Source of the DNA: an uncultured Collinsella sp.
GTDB taxonomy: Bacteria; Actinomycetota; Coriobacteriia; Coriobacteriales; Coriobacteriaceae
DNA length: 35,842 bases
Reading direction: 5' to 3'
NCBI GenBank assembly: GCA_905208975.1
Contig: CAJLRE010000013.1
Location: 1 to 35,842 of the forward strand
Part shown: one piece after another, positions 14,728 through 23,739 of the stretch
Numbering within the stretch: position 1 is the stretch's first letter
Layout: the number at the start of each line of letters is the position of its first letter
Notes under the pieces: model-generated
Told to the model about the DNA's origin: nothing
Seen by the model: only the letters and a program-made list of their open reading frames with translations
The model's database searches: none
Translations under genes and position numbers: made by a program

Positions 14728-17385
14728 ATGAGTGCTGACTACCCGTCAATGACTACGGCCGAGATTCGCTCCAAGTTCCTCAACTTCTTTGAGGAGCGCG
14801 GTCTTAAGCTCTATCCTTCTTCGTCCCTCGTCCCCGACGATCCTTCGCTGCTGCTTGCCAACGCCGGCATGAACCAGTTTAAGGAGTACTACCAGGGCAA
14901 GAAGACCATGAAGGAGATCGGCGCGATCTCCTGCCAGAAGTGTGTCCGCACCAACGACATCGACTGCATCGGTGAGGACGGCCGTCACCTGTCCTTCTTT
15001 GAGATGCTCGGCGACTTCTCCTTTGGCGGCGTCTCCAAGCAGCAGGCCTGCGCTTGGGCCTTTGAGCTCATCACCAAGGAGTTCAAGCTGCCGCTCGACC
15101 GCCTGTACTTCACCGTCTTTACCGAAGACGACGAGACCCACGACGTGTGGCGCTCTCTGGGCGTTGCCGAGGATCACATCTCCCGCCTGGGCGAGGACGA
15201 CAACTTCTGGGCCGCTGGCCCCACCGGCCCCTGCGGTCCGTGCTCCGAGATCTACTTTGACATGGGCGAGGAGGTCGGTTGCGGCAGCCCCGACTGCAAG
15301 CCTGGCTGCGACTGCGACCGCTTCCTTGAGTTCTGGAACCTCGTGTTTACCCAGTACGACCGCCAGGAGGACGGCTCCATGCCGGAGCTGCCGCACCGCA
15401 ACCTCGATACGGGCATGGGTCTGGAGCGCATGGCCGCTATCATGCAGCACAAGACCGCTAACTACGACGGCGATCTGATGCAGCACCTCATCAAGCTCGG
15501 TGAGAAGATCAGCGGCAAGACCTATGACGCCGACGATTACTCCGGTGCCAGCCGCTCCCTGCGCATCATCGCCGACCACTCCCGTGCCGTCGACTTTATG
15601 ATCTCGGACGGCATCCTGCCCGGTAACGAGGGTCGCGAGTACGTCCTGCGCCGCCTGCTCCGTCGTGCCGTGTTCCACGGTCGTCTGCTGGGCATCGAGG
15701 GCGCCTTCCTGACCAAGTTTATCGACGAGGTCAACGCTCAGATGGGCGAGGCTTATCCCGAGCTGCTCAAGAACGTCGCGCTCGTTAAGGGCATCGTCGC
15801 CTCCGAGGAGGAGCGTTTCTCAACGACGCTCGACAACGGCCGCGTTTACCTGGACGAGGCCCTGGCCGCGCTCGCCGACGGCGCTGTCCTTCCGGGCGAT
15901 GTTGCCTTTAAGCTTCACGACACCTTTGGTTTCCCCATTGACCTGACTGTCGAGATCGCCGGCACCGCCGGTCACGACGTCGACATGGATGGCTTTACCG
16001 CTTGCATGGAGGACCAGAAGGCCCGCGCCCGCGCCAACGCCAAGGGCGATGCCTGGGGTAGCTTTAACGACGTGTGGGTCGAGCTTTCCGACAAGGTTGC
16101 CGCGACCGAGTTCGACGGCTATGACAACGACGTCATCGATGGCGCCAAGGTTGTCGCCATCGTGAGCAACGGCGAGTCCGTCGAGTCCGTTGCCGCCGGC
16201 GAGGACGTCGAGGTCGTGCTCGACCGCACCCCGTTCTATGCCGAGATGGGTGGCCAGCAGGGCGACGCCGGCGAGCTTTCCGCCGAGGGCGTTGCGCTGA
16301 CCATTTCCGATACCAAGAACCACAACGGCCTGTATGCCCACGTCGCCCACGTCGCCGAGGGCACGCTGACCGTCGGTGCTACCGTGACCGCCGCGCTCGA
16401 CGCCGAGCGCCGTGGCTTCCTGCGTCGCAACCACACCGCCACGCACCTGCTCGACGCCGCGCTTAAGCAGGTCCTGGGCGAGCATGTCTCCCAGGCTGGC
16501 TCGTTGGTGACGCCCGAGCACCTGCGCTTTGACTTCACGCACTTCGAGGCCCTGTCCTCCGAGCAGCTCAAGGCTGTCGAGGACCTGGTCAACCAGCAGA
16601 TCTTCGCTTCCAAGCCGGTTGTGACCCGCGTCATGGGCATCGACGAGGCCAAGGCCGCCGGTGCTGTCGCCCTCTTTGGCGAGAAGTACGGCGACGTCGT
16701 CCGCGTTGTCTCCGTGGGCGCCGAGGACCAGCCGTTCTCCCGCGAGCTCTGCGGTGGCACGCATGCCGCCAACACCGCCGAGATCGGTCTGTTCAAGATC
16801 ATCTCCGAGTCTTCCACGGGCTCCAACGTCCGCCGTATCGAGGCCGTGACCTCCAAGGGCGCTCTCGACTACATGGCCGACCGCCTGGCGCTCGTTGACG
16901 CCGCTGCCGCTGCGCTCAAGTGCCGCGTTGACGAGGTTCCCGCCCGCGTGGAGAATCTGCAGGCCGAGCTGCGCGAGACTTCCAACAAGCTCAAGAAGGC
17001 ACTCACCGGTGGCTCCTCCGATGCGATTTCCAGCGCCATCGAAGGCGCTGTCGAGCTGAATGGCTACAAGCTCGTTGTCGCTGAGCTCCAGGGTCTCGAG
17101 GCCGCAGACCTGCGCAATGTGTGGGATACCGTGCACCAGAAGGTTGCCGGCCCCGTCGCTTGCGTCGTCGCCAGCGTGACCGAGAAGGGCACCCCGGCCC
17201 TGCTCGCTGCCGGCTCCGATGACGCCGTGAAGGCCGGTTTCCACGCCGGTAACGTTATCAAGCAGATCGCGGGCCTGGTCGATGGTCGTGGTGGCGGTCG
17301 TCCCAACATGGCTCAGGCCGGTGGCAAGAACGCCGCCGGTATCGCCGATGCCCTCGCGGCCGCCAAGACCGCGCTCGGCGCCTAA
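14728..17385 (+). CDS. alaS: Alanine--tRNA ligase
   Basis: An 885-residue cytosolic class II aminoacyl-tRNA synthetase that charges tRNA-Ala. The N-terminal catalytic domain begins AEIRSKFLNFFEERG. The editing domain has the zinc motif HTATH (569-573) and C-GGTH (675-679). The C-Ala dimerisation domain closes with a glycine-rich GRGGGRP segment. Length is standard. The ATG at 14728 has GAGGAG (14713-14718); the ATG six codons later is an alternative. No T-box elements are visible in front of this gene, unlike ileS. It leads a run of closely packed genes to aroK and the AroB homologue. Confidence 0.98.
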   Translation: MSADYPSMTTAEIRSKFLNFFEERGLKLYPSSSLVPDDPSLLLANAGMNQFKEYYQGKKTMKEIGAISCQKCVRTNDIDCIGEDGRHLSFFEMLGDFSFGGVSKQQACAWAFELITKEFKLPLDRLYFTVFTEDDETHDVWRSLGVAEDHISRLGEDDNFWAAGPTGPCGPCSEIYFDMGEEVGCGSPDCKPGCDCDRFLEFWNLVFTQYDRQEDGSMPELPHRNLDTGMGLERMAAIMQHKTANYDGDLMQHLIKLGEKISGKTYDADDYSGASRSLRIIADHSRAVDFMISDGILPGNEGREYVLRRLLRRAVFHGRLLGIEGAFLTKFIDEVNAQMGEAYPELLKNVALVKGIVASEEERFSTTLDNGRVYLDEALAALADGAVLPGDVAFKLHDTFGFPIDLTVEIAGTAGHDVDMDGFTACMEDQKARARANAKGDAWGSFNDVWVELSDKVAATEFDGYDNDVIDGAKVVAIVSNGESVESVAAGEDVEVVLDRTPFYAEMGGQQGDAGELSAEGVALTISDTKNHNGLYAHVAHVAEGTLTVGATVTAALDAERRGFLRRNHTATHLLDAALKQVLGEHVSQAGSLVTPEHLRFDFTHFEALSSEQLKAVEDLVNQQIFASKPVVTRVMGIDEAKAAGAVALFGEKYGDVVRVVSVGAEDQPFSRELCGGTHAANTAEIGLFKIISESSTGSNVRRIEAVTSKGALDYMADRLALVDAAAAALKCRVDEVPARVENLQAELRETSNKLKKALTGGSSDAISSAIEGAVELNGYKLVVAELQGLEAADLRNVWDTVHQKVAGPVACVVASVTEKGTPALLAAGSDDAVKAGFHAGNVIKQIAGLVDGRGGGRPNMAQAGGKNAAGIADALAAAKTALGA

Positions 17386-17402
17386 GAACCTAAGTAGTCG
17401 CT

Positions 17403-17831
17403 GTGGTCGCGCTCGCACTGGACATAGGGGAGACCCGGATTGGCATTGCCGTCTCGAGCCGTGATGGCAAGATGGCAATGCCCGTCAAGGTGCTCCCGGC
17501 TGCCGAGGTCACTGGCATGGCCAAGACGTTCCGTTACCTGGTTGAGGACTATGAGCCCGATATCCTGGTAAGCGGACGTCCCTTGACCATGGCCGGTGAG
17601 CCCGGCCCCCAGGCCGAGCGCGTTGCCGCCGTTGCGCAAAAGATTGCCCAAGAGCTCGATCTTCCGCTTGAGTTTGAGGATGAGCGCCTGTCCTCGCAAG
17701 AGGCAAAGCGTATCCTGCGCGAGCAGGGACTCAACGAAAAGCAGATGAGGGGCAAGATTGACATGATCGCCGCCAGCCTGTTCTTGCAGACGTGGCTCGA
17801 TCGCAAAAACGAGGAGGTTTCGCATGGCTAG
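17403..17831 (+). CDS. ruvX: RuvX/YqgF-type nuclease (putative pre-16S rRNA nuclease / Holliday junction resolvase)
   Basis: A 142-residue RNase H-fold protein. ALDIGETRIG near the N-terminus, the glutamate in DERLSSQEA and DMIAAS near the C-terminus are the family's acidic active-site positions. Members process pre-16S rRNA or act as Holliday-junction resolvase homologues; which applies here is not decided by sequence. The GTG start at 17403 has no clear ribosome-binding site and lies 17 nt after alaS, so coupling is likely. The end overlaps mltG by eight bases. Confidence 0.92.
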   Translation: MVALALDIGETRIGIAVSSRDGKMAMPVKVLPAAEVTGMAKTFRYLVEDYEPDILVSGRPLTMAGEPGPQAERVAAVAQKIAQELDLPLEFEDERLSSQEAKRILREQGLNEKQMRGKIDMIAASLFLQTWLDRKNEEVSHG

Positions 17832-19215
17832 CGCTTCCGATCCGCGCCAGCCGAATCGCCAGGGGCAGCCTACGCCGCGCCCTGTATCGTCCGGCCAGCG
17901 TCCGATGCAACCGACGCAGCGTGCGGCTCAGCCTGCTGCTCGTCCCGCACAGCCCTCCTCTCGTGCAGCTCAATCTGCTCAGCGTCCTGCCCAACAGCCC
18001 GCTGCCCGCGCAGCCCGGCCCGCAAGCGGTACCCGTTTTAAGCAGCAGGCGCCCACGCAGCGTGCGCAGGCGCCTCAATCGCATACGCGTACACATCATG
18101 CTCACGGCACACATGGCGTAGCTCCGGCCACGCGCTCGAGCTATAACACGCATGCCCGCCGTGGCGTCCAAAAGAAAAGCTCTCCGGTGCCTATGATTAT
18201 CGGTGGCGTCATCGCCGTGCTTGCGCTTGTCGCGATCGTTTTCTTTGTCGTGCCAGCCGTCAAGGGCTTCTTTGCCGGCGAGGATGCGAAAGTCGCTGCT
18301 GGCCAGCAAGTTACTATCACGATTCCCGATGGCGCCTCGGGTGATACCATCGCTTCGATTCTCTCCGAGAACCATATCGTCGAAGACCCCAAGGATTATT
18401 ATGCGGCGGTCAAAAAGCTCAATGCCGATATGTCGCTTAAGCCTGGCGCCTACTCGTTTACCACGCTCATGGACGCGACCGAGGTTGTTCAGCAGCTCAT
18501 GGAAGGCCCCAATGCGGGCTCCGATGCGCTGACTATCCCTGAGGGCCTAACGGTCGACCAGGTCGCCGATCGCGTGGCCGCGGCATACGACAGCATCTCC
18601 AAGGAAGACTTCCTTAACCAGGCCAAGGCGAGCAATTATGTGAATGATTACGCTTTCCTTAAAGATGCCGCGAACGATTCGCTCGAGGGCTTCCTATTCC
18701 CCAAGACCTATTCGTTGGGTAAGGACCCGTCTGCCGATGATGTGATTCGCGCCATGCTTGACCAGTTCAACGCCGAGTATAAGTCGCTTGACTTTGCCAG
18801 CTGCGAGGCCAAGATCAAGGAGCGCTATGGCGTGGAGATGTCCGATTACGACATCGTTAACCTTGCCTCGATCGTCGAGCGCGAGGGCCTCAACGCCGAT
18901 CAGCGCGCGCATGTGGCTTCGGTTTTCTATAACCGTCTGGCGGGCAAGCTCGATGGCCTGCGTTACCTCAATAGCGATGCGACCATGATGTATGTCACCG
19001 GCGGCGAGGTTACCGCCGACGACCTGCAGAGCGATAGTCCGTATAACACCTATAAGCATGAAGGCCTGCCGCCCACGCCCATCTGCTCTCCGTCGCTCGA
19101 GGCGCTCAAGGCTACCCTTGAGCCGACCGACTCTGATGACCTGTATTTCTACATTACACAGGACGAGGAGTATTTCTCGAAGACCTACGAAGAGCACCAA
19201 CAGTCTTGGAATTGA
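17824..19215 (+). CDS. mltG: Endolytic murein transglycosylase (YceG family)
   Basis: A 463-residue membrane-anchored enzyme that cuts nascent peptidoglycan glycan strands. About 115 N-terminal residues are rich in Pro, Ala, Gln and Arg and probably disordered in the cytoplasm; one membrane helix spans about 122-145. The LysM-like part and YceG catalytic domain follow, with EGFLFPKTY, LASIVEREG (Glu352 as the expected catalytic residue), VFYNRL and PPTPICSP. The long N-terminal tail is unusual next to E. coli MltG. GAGGAGGT gives a strong ribosome site. It sits between ruvX and the YqeG gene. Confidence 0.94.
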   Translation: MASASDPRQPNRQGQPTPRPVSSGQRPMQPTQRAAQPAARPAQPSSRAAQSAQRPAQQPAARAARPASGTRFKQQAPTQRAQAPQSHTRTHHAHGTHGVAPATRSSYNTHARRGVQKKSSPVPMIIGGVIAVLALVAIVFFVVPAVKGFFAGEDAKVAAGQQVTITIPDGASGDTIASILSENHIVEDPKDYYAAVKKLNADMSLKPGAYSFTTLMDATEVVQQLMEGPNAGSDALTIPEGLTVDQVADRVAAAYDSISKEDFLNQAKASNYVNDYAFLKDAANDSLEGFLFPKTYSLGKDPSADDVIRAMLDQFNAEYKSLDFASCEAKIKERYGVEMSDYDIVNLASIVEREGLNADQRAHVASVFYNRLAGKLDGLRYLNSDATMMYVTGGEVTADDLQSDSPYNTYKHEGLPPTPICSPSLEALKATLEPTDSDDLYFYITQDEEYFSKTYEEHQQSWN

Positions 19216-19217
19216 TC

Positions 19218-19715
19218 ATGAGGATTTTTAGCCCCAAACGTTATGTTGCCTCAGTTGACCGCATCGACCTCGATACCCTCTGGGCCGACGGCAAGCGCGC
19301 CATTCTACTCGACCGCGATAACACTCTGGTGCCGCGCGATACCGAGCAGGTTCCCGCTGCGGTTTCAGCTTGGCTCGAAGCCGCCCATGCCAAGGGCTTT
19401 AAGCTGTGTATGGTGTCCAATAACTGGCATCGCGACCAGGTCATGGCATCGGCGCGCGAGCTGGGGCTCGAGGCTATCAGCCACGCCATGAAGCCCGCCC
19501 CGTTTGCCCTGAAGGCGGGTCTTAAGCGTCTGGGCGCCACGGCCGACGAGGCCGTGCTGATCGGTGACCAGCTTTACACGGACGTGTGGAGCGGTAACTT
19601 TGCCGGCGTTGACACTATTCTGGTCAAGCCGCAGGCGACCCAGGACCTGTGGTACACGCAGATCTTCCGTATCTTTGAGCGCCGGGCCCTGCGCGACCTT
19701 CCCTGCGAGGAATAG
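19218..19715 (+). CDS. YqeG-family HAD-IIIA phosphatase
   Basis: A 165-residue haloacid-dehalogenase-type phosphatase. LLDRDNTLV carries the nucleophile and acid aspartates (Asp32, Asp34); VSNN and IGDQLYTDV are motifs II and IV. The family is related to phosphatidylglycerophosphatase and is often next to shikimate genes; the substrate is not fixed by sequence. ATG 19218 starts two bases after the mltG stop; a TTG at 19206 would overlap mltG and is less likely. Confidence 0.9.
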   Translation: MRIFSPKRYVASVDRIDLDTLWADGKRAILLDRDNTLVPRDTEQVPAAVSAWLEAAHAKGFKLCMVSNNWHRDQVMASARELGLEAISHAMKPAPFALKAGLKRLGATADEAVLIGDQLYTDVWSGNFAGVDTILVKPQATQDLWYTQIFRIFERRALRDLPCEE

Positions 19716-19723
19716 GTTTCGCC

Positions 19724-20257
19724 ATGTCTCAGCACATTAAACACGGCTGCGACCATATCTTCTTTATCGGCTTTTTGGGCGCGGGCAAGTCGACGCTTGC
19801 GCGCAACGTGGGCACTATGTTCAAGCGGCGTTTTATCGATACCGATCGTTTGGTTGTGCGTCGATGCGGCAAGTCGGTGACCGAGATATTTAAGACCGAG
19901 GGCGAGGATCGTTTTCGCGAGCTCGAGACCTCGGCACTCCGTTCGCTTCAAAGCGAACGCAGCCTTCTGGTATCGTGCGGGGGCGGCATCGTCGAGACGC
20001 CGGTGAACATTGAGCTGATGCACGAGATGGGTACCTGTGTGTACCTCGAAGGCAACTTTGAGGACTCGTTGCGCCAGATTCGCCGCTCCGATACCCGGCC
20101 CGATTTCCGCTCGCCCGAGCACGCTGCGCGCCTGTTTGAGCATCGCCGTCCGCTGTATCGCCGGGCCGCCGATATTACCCTTGATATTCGCAACAAGTCC
20201 TTCGAGGACGTTTCCTACCTTTGTGCCGAGATGCTTTTGGAGCGTGGACTGCTATGA
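19724..20257 (+). CDS. aroK: Shikimate kinase
   Basis: A 177-residue P-loop kinase that makes shikimate 3-phosphate from shikimate and ATP. The Walker A motif GFLGAGKST spans 16-24. The shikimate-binding residues are present: Asp39/Asp41 in IDTD, Arg65 in FRELE and GGG 86-88. The lid arginine (RPDF) and RRPLY are also kept. All known functional positions look intact, in contrast to the AroB homologue overlapping its end by four bases. Confidence 0.94.
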   Translation: MSQHIKHGCDHIFFIGFLGAGKSTLARNVGTMFKRRFIDTDRLVVRRCGKSVTEIFKTEGEDRFRELETSALRSLQSERSLLVSCGGGIVETPVNIELMHEMGTCVYLEGNFEDSLRQIRRSDTRPDFRSPEHAARLFEHRRPLYRRAADITLDIRNKSFEDVSYLCAEMLLERGLL

Positions 20258-21363
20258 TTCGCCGTCAACTTATCAATTTCCAAAATCGTAGTGTCGATGT
20301 CCGCGTCGGATTGGGCGCGTTCGAGGAGCTGCCGCGCATGTTTGCCTCGGCTGTGGGCAAGCCTAAGCGCGCGATGGTGGTTTGGAACGACGCTACATCC
20401 GAGCGTTTTGGCGAGGTTGTCGAGCATGCACTGGTTGACGCCGGTTTTGCCGTGTCGCTGCTCGTCCTCGAGGTTTCGCCTGCCGGTGCTACGCTTGCCG
20501 ATGCCGATACCGTCTTTGGCGCCCTATCGGCTAACGGCATTACCTGCGACGATCTCGTTGTCGCTGTCGGCGACGCGGCGACCTGCTCGGTCGTTTGCTG
20601 GTGTGCCAATCAGTGGTGCGGTCGCACCGAGTGCGCCTTGCTGCCGACGACGTTCGACGCCATGCTCACGGTCGCGACGACCATGAAGCCGCTCGTCGCC
20701 TCGTCGGCGCATGCGCTTCCCGCTATCGCGTTCCGTCCCGAGCCGGGCTTGGTCGTGTGTGACCTCGACCTTGTACGCGAGGCGGACCCCGAGGACCTTA
20801 AGCTCGGTTATGCGGTACTTGTTGGCACCATGCTTTCGAGCAGCAAGTCCCGCTGGAATCAGTTTACCGAGACCGTCCCCGAGATTCTCGCGGGCGAGGA
20901 GGTTGCGCTCGTCAATGCCGTTCAGTGGTCTCAGACTTCCCGCAAGGACGTACTGATGGCCACGAACCCGAGCGCCCGCCATGCGCTCGATTTTGGCAAG
21001 ACGGGGGAGCGTACCCTGCGCGCCTGCTTGGGCGATGCCGCTTCGCCGGTGCCTGCCTACCAGCTGTTGTCCGAGGGCATGCGCTTTGAGGCGCGCCTAG
21101 CACATGATGCCTGCGACTTCGATATCGATTACGTCTTTGAGGTCGATGACTGCCTGGAGGACTTTGGTATCGAGGAGCTTGCCTTTGATCTGGAGCCTGC
21201 CGCATATATCGAGGAGTTCCGCAGGCAGCAGTTTGCCCGCTCGAACCGCAGCATGTTGCCGCTGCCCGCGGCACTCGGCGCCATTCGTCTCACGAGCGTT
21301 GAGGACGAGGTTCTTGAGCGCCATGCTCACGCCTACTTGGCTTCTCGCAAAGAACTTCTCTAA
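20254..21363 (+). CDS. Degenerate 3-dehydroquinate synthase (AroB) homologue
   Basis: A 369-residue protein with the AroB fold pattern and position (behind aroK, ATGA overlap). The functional motifs are lost. The NAD-binding GGGVxGD reads AVGDAATC (104-111), and the metal-binding glutamate in GYAExxK is Val188 (GYAVLVG). FGHTxGHAI reads FGKTGERTL (247-255), and the HGEAVAIGM histidine is missing (LLSEGMRFEA, 271-280). LPTTFDAMLTV keeps the VPTTLLAQVD position but not the following lysine motif. It is therefore unlikely to make 3-dehydroquinate. Database annotation as aroB would be homology only. The reading frame is full-length and clean, so it is probably not a decaying pseudogene. Confidence 0.85.
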   Translation: MIRRQLINFQNRSVDVRVGLGAFEELPRMFASAVGKPKRAMVVWNDATSERFGEVVEHALVDAGFAVSLLVLEVSPAGATLADADTVFGALSANGITCDDLVVAVGDAATCSVVCWCANQWCGRTECALLPTTFDAMLTVATTMKPLVASSAHALPAIAFRPEPGLVVCDLDLVREADPEDLKLGYAVLVGTMLSSSKSRWNQFTETVPEILAGEEVALVNAVQWSQTSRKDVLMATNPSARHALDFGKTGERTLRACLGDAASPVPAYQLLSEGMRFEARLAHDACDFDIDYVFEVDDCLEDFGIEELAFDLEPAAYIEEFRRQQFARSNRSMLPLPAALGAIRLTSVEDEVLERHAHAYLASRKELL

Positions 21364-21369
21364 GTTTTA

Positions 21370-21395
21370 TTGACATCCATCGTCTTTCGTATCAT
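21370..21395 (+). promoter_or_regulatory. Candidate promoter of pepP
   Basis: TTGACA (21370-21375) is a consensus -35 box; TATCAT (21390-21395) is a fair -10 but only 14 nt away. TTATTG (21367-21372) gives a 17-nt spacing with the same -10. Confidence 0.4.
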
Positions 21396-21400
21396 GTTGA

Positions 21401-21470
21401 GGGGCGGGTTTTCAATCGGTCGCGGATCGCATGCGATTCCGTCGTTCGGTTGAGACCCGTCCCGCACTTT
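21401..21470 (+). other. Long irregular hairpin, pepP leader or upstream terminator
   Basis: GGGGCGGGT (21401-21409) pairs with ACCCGTCCC (21455-21463). TCAA/TTGA follows, and the top is the palindrome ATCGCATGCGAT (21426-21437). A weak CTTTTA tail ends at 21471. It lies after the candidate promoter and 25 nt before pepP, so it would be in the pepP 5' leader, unless it terminates the aro genes. Confidence 0.6.
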
Positions 21471-21495
21471 TAGAGACAACAAGAAAGGAATCTGC

Positions 21496-22626
21496 ATGTC
21501 AGAGTTTGCTGCCGGCCCTGCCGGTCGTATCGAGCGTGTCCGTGTCCTGATGGCTGAGCGCGGCTACGACGCTATCGTGGTTCGTGACGAGGCCAATCTT
21601 CGTTGGCTTACGGGCGTGAAGGGCGTCTTCGATTACACCTTCGAGTTCCCGCACGCGGCGTTTATTACGGCTGACCAGTGCCTGTTCCATACCGACTCGC
21701 GCTACCTCAACAGCTTTGAGGAGAACACGCCCGCCGGCAGCCCCTGGGTCTACGACATGGACGAGGGCACCATCCCCGGTTGGGTCGCCGGCAAGATCGC
21801 GGCCAACAAGTGCCGCGTCTGCGCTGTCGAGGACGACATGCAGATCAACTTCTACCAGGGTATTCAGCGTGGCCTGGAGGATCGTTCTGTAGCCTGCATA
21901 CTGCCGCTGATGCATGACGACATTCGCAAGATGCGCGCCGTCAAGGACGCCGAGGAGATCGAGCTCATGCGCCATGCGCAGTCGATCACCGACGCCGCCT
22001 TCCAGCATATGCTCGGCTTTATTAAGCCCGGTATGACCGAGAAGCAGGTTCGCAACGAGCTCGAGAACTTTATGTTCGCCAACGGCGCCGACAGCTTGGC
22101 CTTCGGCTCTATCGTGGCGAGCGGCCCCAATACCGCCAACCCGCATGCCGTCCCCAGTGATCGCGTGATCGAGAAGGGCGACTTCGTCCTCATGGATTAC
22201 GGCGCGGGCTACTGCGATTATCGTTCCGACATGACGCGCACCGTCGTGATGGGCGAGCCCACCCAGGAGCAGCTCGACTTGTACGCGCTCGTGCGCCGTA
22301 CGCACGAGGAGTGCGTCGCCGCCATCCATCCGGGCGTCGAGGGCAACGACATTTTCAAGCTTTCCAAGAAGATCATTGGCGATGCCGGCTATGGCGATTA
22401 CTACAACCATGGTCTGGGCCACGGCGTCGGTGTCGACATCCACGAGCTGCCCAACTTCAACCGCAGCAAGAATATCATCGAGGTTGGCTCGGTTATCACC
22501 ATGGAGCCCGGCGTCTACCTGCCCGGCGTGGGCGGCGTGCGCCTGGAGGACTACGGCGTGGTCACCGAGAACGGCTACGAGCCCTTCACCAAGACGCCGC
22601 ATGATCTCCACGTCATCGATTGCTAG
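21496..22626 (+). CDS. pepP: Xaa-Pro aminopeptidase (M24B family)
   Basis: A 376-residue cytosolic dimetal peptidase that removes N-terminal residues preceding proline. All five metal ligands are visible: Asp234 (LMDYGAG), Asp245 (YRSDMTRT), His309 (GLGHGVG), Glu337 (TMEPGVY) and Glu351 (VRLEDYG). The N-terminal creatinase-type domain covers about 10-145. AAAGGA lies upstream of the ATG. The gene has its own promoter region and a strong terminator, so it is monocistronic. In many bacteria pepP directly precedes efp, as here. Confidence 0.95.
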   Translation: MSEFAAGPAGRIERVRVLMAERGYDAIVVRDEANLRWLTGVKGVFDYTFEFPHAAFITADQCLFHTDSRYLNSFEENTPAGSPWVYDMDEGTIPGWVAGKIAANKCRVCAVEDDMQINFYQGIQRGLEDRSVACILPLMHDDIRKMRAVKDAEEIELMRHAQSITDAAFQHMLGFIKPGMTEKQVRNELENFMFANGADSLAFGSIVASGPNTANPHAVPSDRVIEKGDFVLMDYGAGYCDYRSDMTRTVVMGEPTQEQLDLYALVRRTHEECVAAIHPGVEGNDIFKLSKKIIGDAGYGDYYNHGLGHGVGVDIHELPNFNRSKNIIEVGSVITMEPGVYLPGVGGVRLEDYGVVTENGYEPFTKTPHDLHVIDC

Positions 22627-22648
22627 CTCATTTCGATAGATTTTTGGG

Positions 22649-22691
22649 GCGGGGCGTCCGGATCGAATCGGACGCCCCGCGTTCTCTTTTT
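22649..22691 (+). terminator. Terminator of pepP
   Basis: GCGGGGCGTCCG (22649-22660) and CGGACGCCCCGC (22669-22680) form a perfect 12-bp stem, followed by GTTCTCTTTTT. Confidence 0.93.
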
Positions 22692-22722
22692 ATGCGCTCG
22701 CTGCAGGCGCCGTCTGCAAGTG

Positions 22723-22728
22723 TATAAT
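22723..22728 (+). promoter_or_regulatory. -10 box for the efp operon
   Basis: A consensus TATAAT sits 57 nt before the efp start, right after the pepP terminator. The -35 region is not recognisable. Confidence 0.6.
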
Positions 22729-22785
22729 TTTGGTCGTATGTAATTTGGACGCTTGTGCGTTCTGCCCATAACAAGAAAGGTCGCT

Positions 22786-23349
22786 ATGCCTACCATTTCT
22801 ACCGCCGACTTCAAGAACGGCCTCGGTCTCCGCATTAAGGACAAGGTCTACACCATCGTCGAGTTCCAGCATGTCAAGCCGGGCAAGGGCGGCGCGTTTG
22901 TGCGCTACAAGACCCGCGACATCAAGAGCGGCCGCGTCGTCGAGAACACCTGCAACGCCGGCACCAAGTTCGAGAGCGTCATGCTCACTACCCGTGAGTT
23001 CCAGTACCTCTACAACGATGGCACCGACTACATCTTCATGGACAACGAGTCCTATGAGCAGGTTCCCGTTCCCGAGGACATGGTGGGCGAGAACTCCAAG
23101 TGGCTGCGCGAGAACGACATCTGCCAGCTGCTCTTTGCCGACGATGAGCTCATGGGCGTGACCCCGCCGATGTTCATCGAGACCACCATCGTCCAGACCG
23201 ACCCGGGCTTTAAGGGCGACACCGTCCAGGGTTCCACCAAGCCGGCCACGATCGACACCGGCGCTGTCATCCAGGTCCCCATGTACCTCAACGAGGGCGA
23301 GGTCATCAAGGTTGACACCCGCGACGGCAAGTTCGTCTCCCGCGTCTAG
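22786..23349 (+). CDS. efp: Elongation factor P
   Basis: A 187-residue translation factor that relieves ribosome stalling at polyproline stretches. The three beta-barrel (KOW, OB, C-terminal) layout fits. The modification loop reads KPGKGGAF (31-38), with Lys34 at the position lysylated in many bacteria; whether an EpmA-like modifier exists cannot be seen here. The ATG at 22786 has AAGAAAGG (22773-22780). Asp23 and nusB follow closely. Confidence 0.97.
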   Translation: MPTISTADFKNGLGLRIKDKVYTIVEFQHVKPGKGGAFVRYKTRDIKSGRVVENTCNAGTKFESVMLTTREFQYLYNDGTDYIFMDNESYEQVPVPEDMVGENSKWLRENDICQLLFADDELMGVTPPMFIETTIVQTDPGFKGDTVQGSTKPATIDTGAVIQVPMYLNEGEVIKVDTRDGKFVSRV

Positions 23350-23373
23350 CAACCAACTCTTCTAGGAGGACTC

Positions 23374-23736
23374 ATGCCCCAGGAAATCAAGATTGACGGC
23401 ATCGGTATATCGCCCGATGTTCTGACCGCCATCGTCTCGCGCGCCGTGTCGGATGTCGAGGGCATCGCCTCCGTTGGCGTCAAGGACCTTGCCACCAACC
23501 TTGTCTCCATGATGCTCTCGTCCAAGGCCCCGGCTTCCGAGCCGGCGGTCGAGGCCGAGGTCATCGGCGACAAGCTCGCACTCACCGTGCGTGTCGTGGT
23601 GTTCTTTGGCTATCCGTTCAAGAAACTCGCCGAGGCCGTTCGCGCAGCCGTGGTCGCCGCCATCGATGCCCAGGTGGGCGTCGAGGTCGACCGCGTTGAC
23701 GTTTGCATCGACGGTCTCGTTTTCCCCAAGGAGTAA
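23374..23736 (+). CDS. Asp23/Gls24 family envelope stress response protein
   Basis: A 120-residue Asp23/Gls24-domain protein with the family pattern GIGISPDVLTAIVSRAVSDVEGIASV at the start and a beta-rich VRVVVFFGYPF core. Relatives are membrane-associated or linked to alkaline and cell-wall stress; biochemical function is not defined. AGGAGG precedes the ATG. It lies 24 nt after efp and just before nusB, an arrangement also seen in Bacillus (yqhY-nusB). Confidence 0.9.
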   Translation: MPQEIKIDGIGISPDVLTAIVSRAVSDVEGIASVGVKDLATNLVSMMLSSKAPASEPAVEAEVIGDKLALTVRVVVFFGYPFKKLAEAVRAAVVAAIDAQVGVEVDRVDVCIDGLVFPKE

Positions 23737-23739
23737 CCT

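Noticed and set aside
20254..21363. Pseudogene call for the AroB homologue
   Set aside because: There is no frameshift or stop, codon use matches neighbours and the start is coupled to aroK; loss of motifs looks like divergence, not decay.
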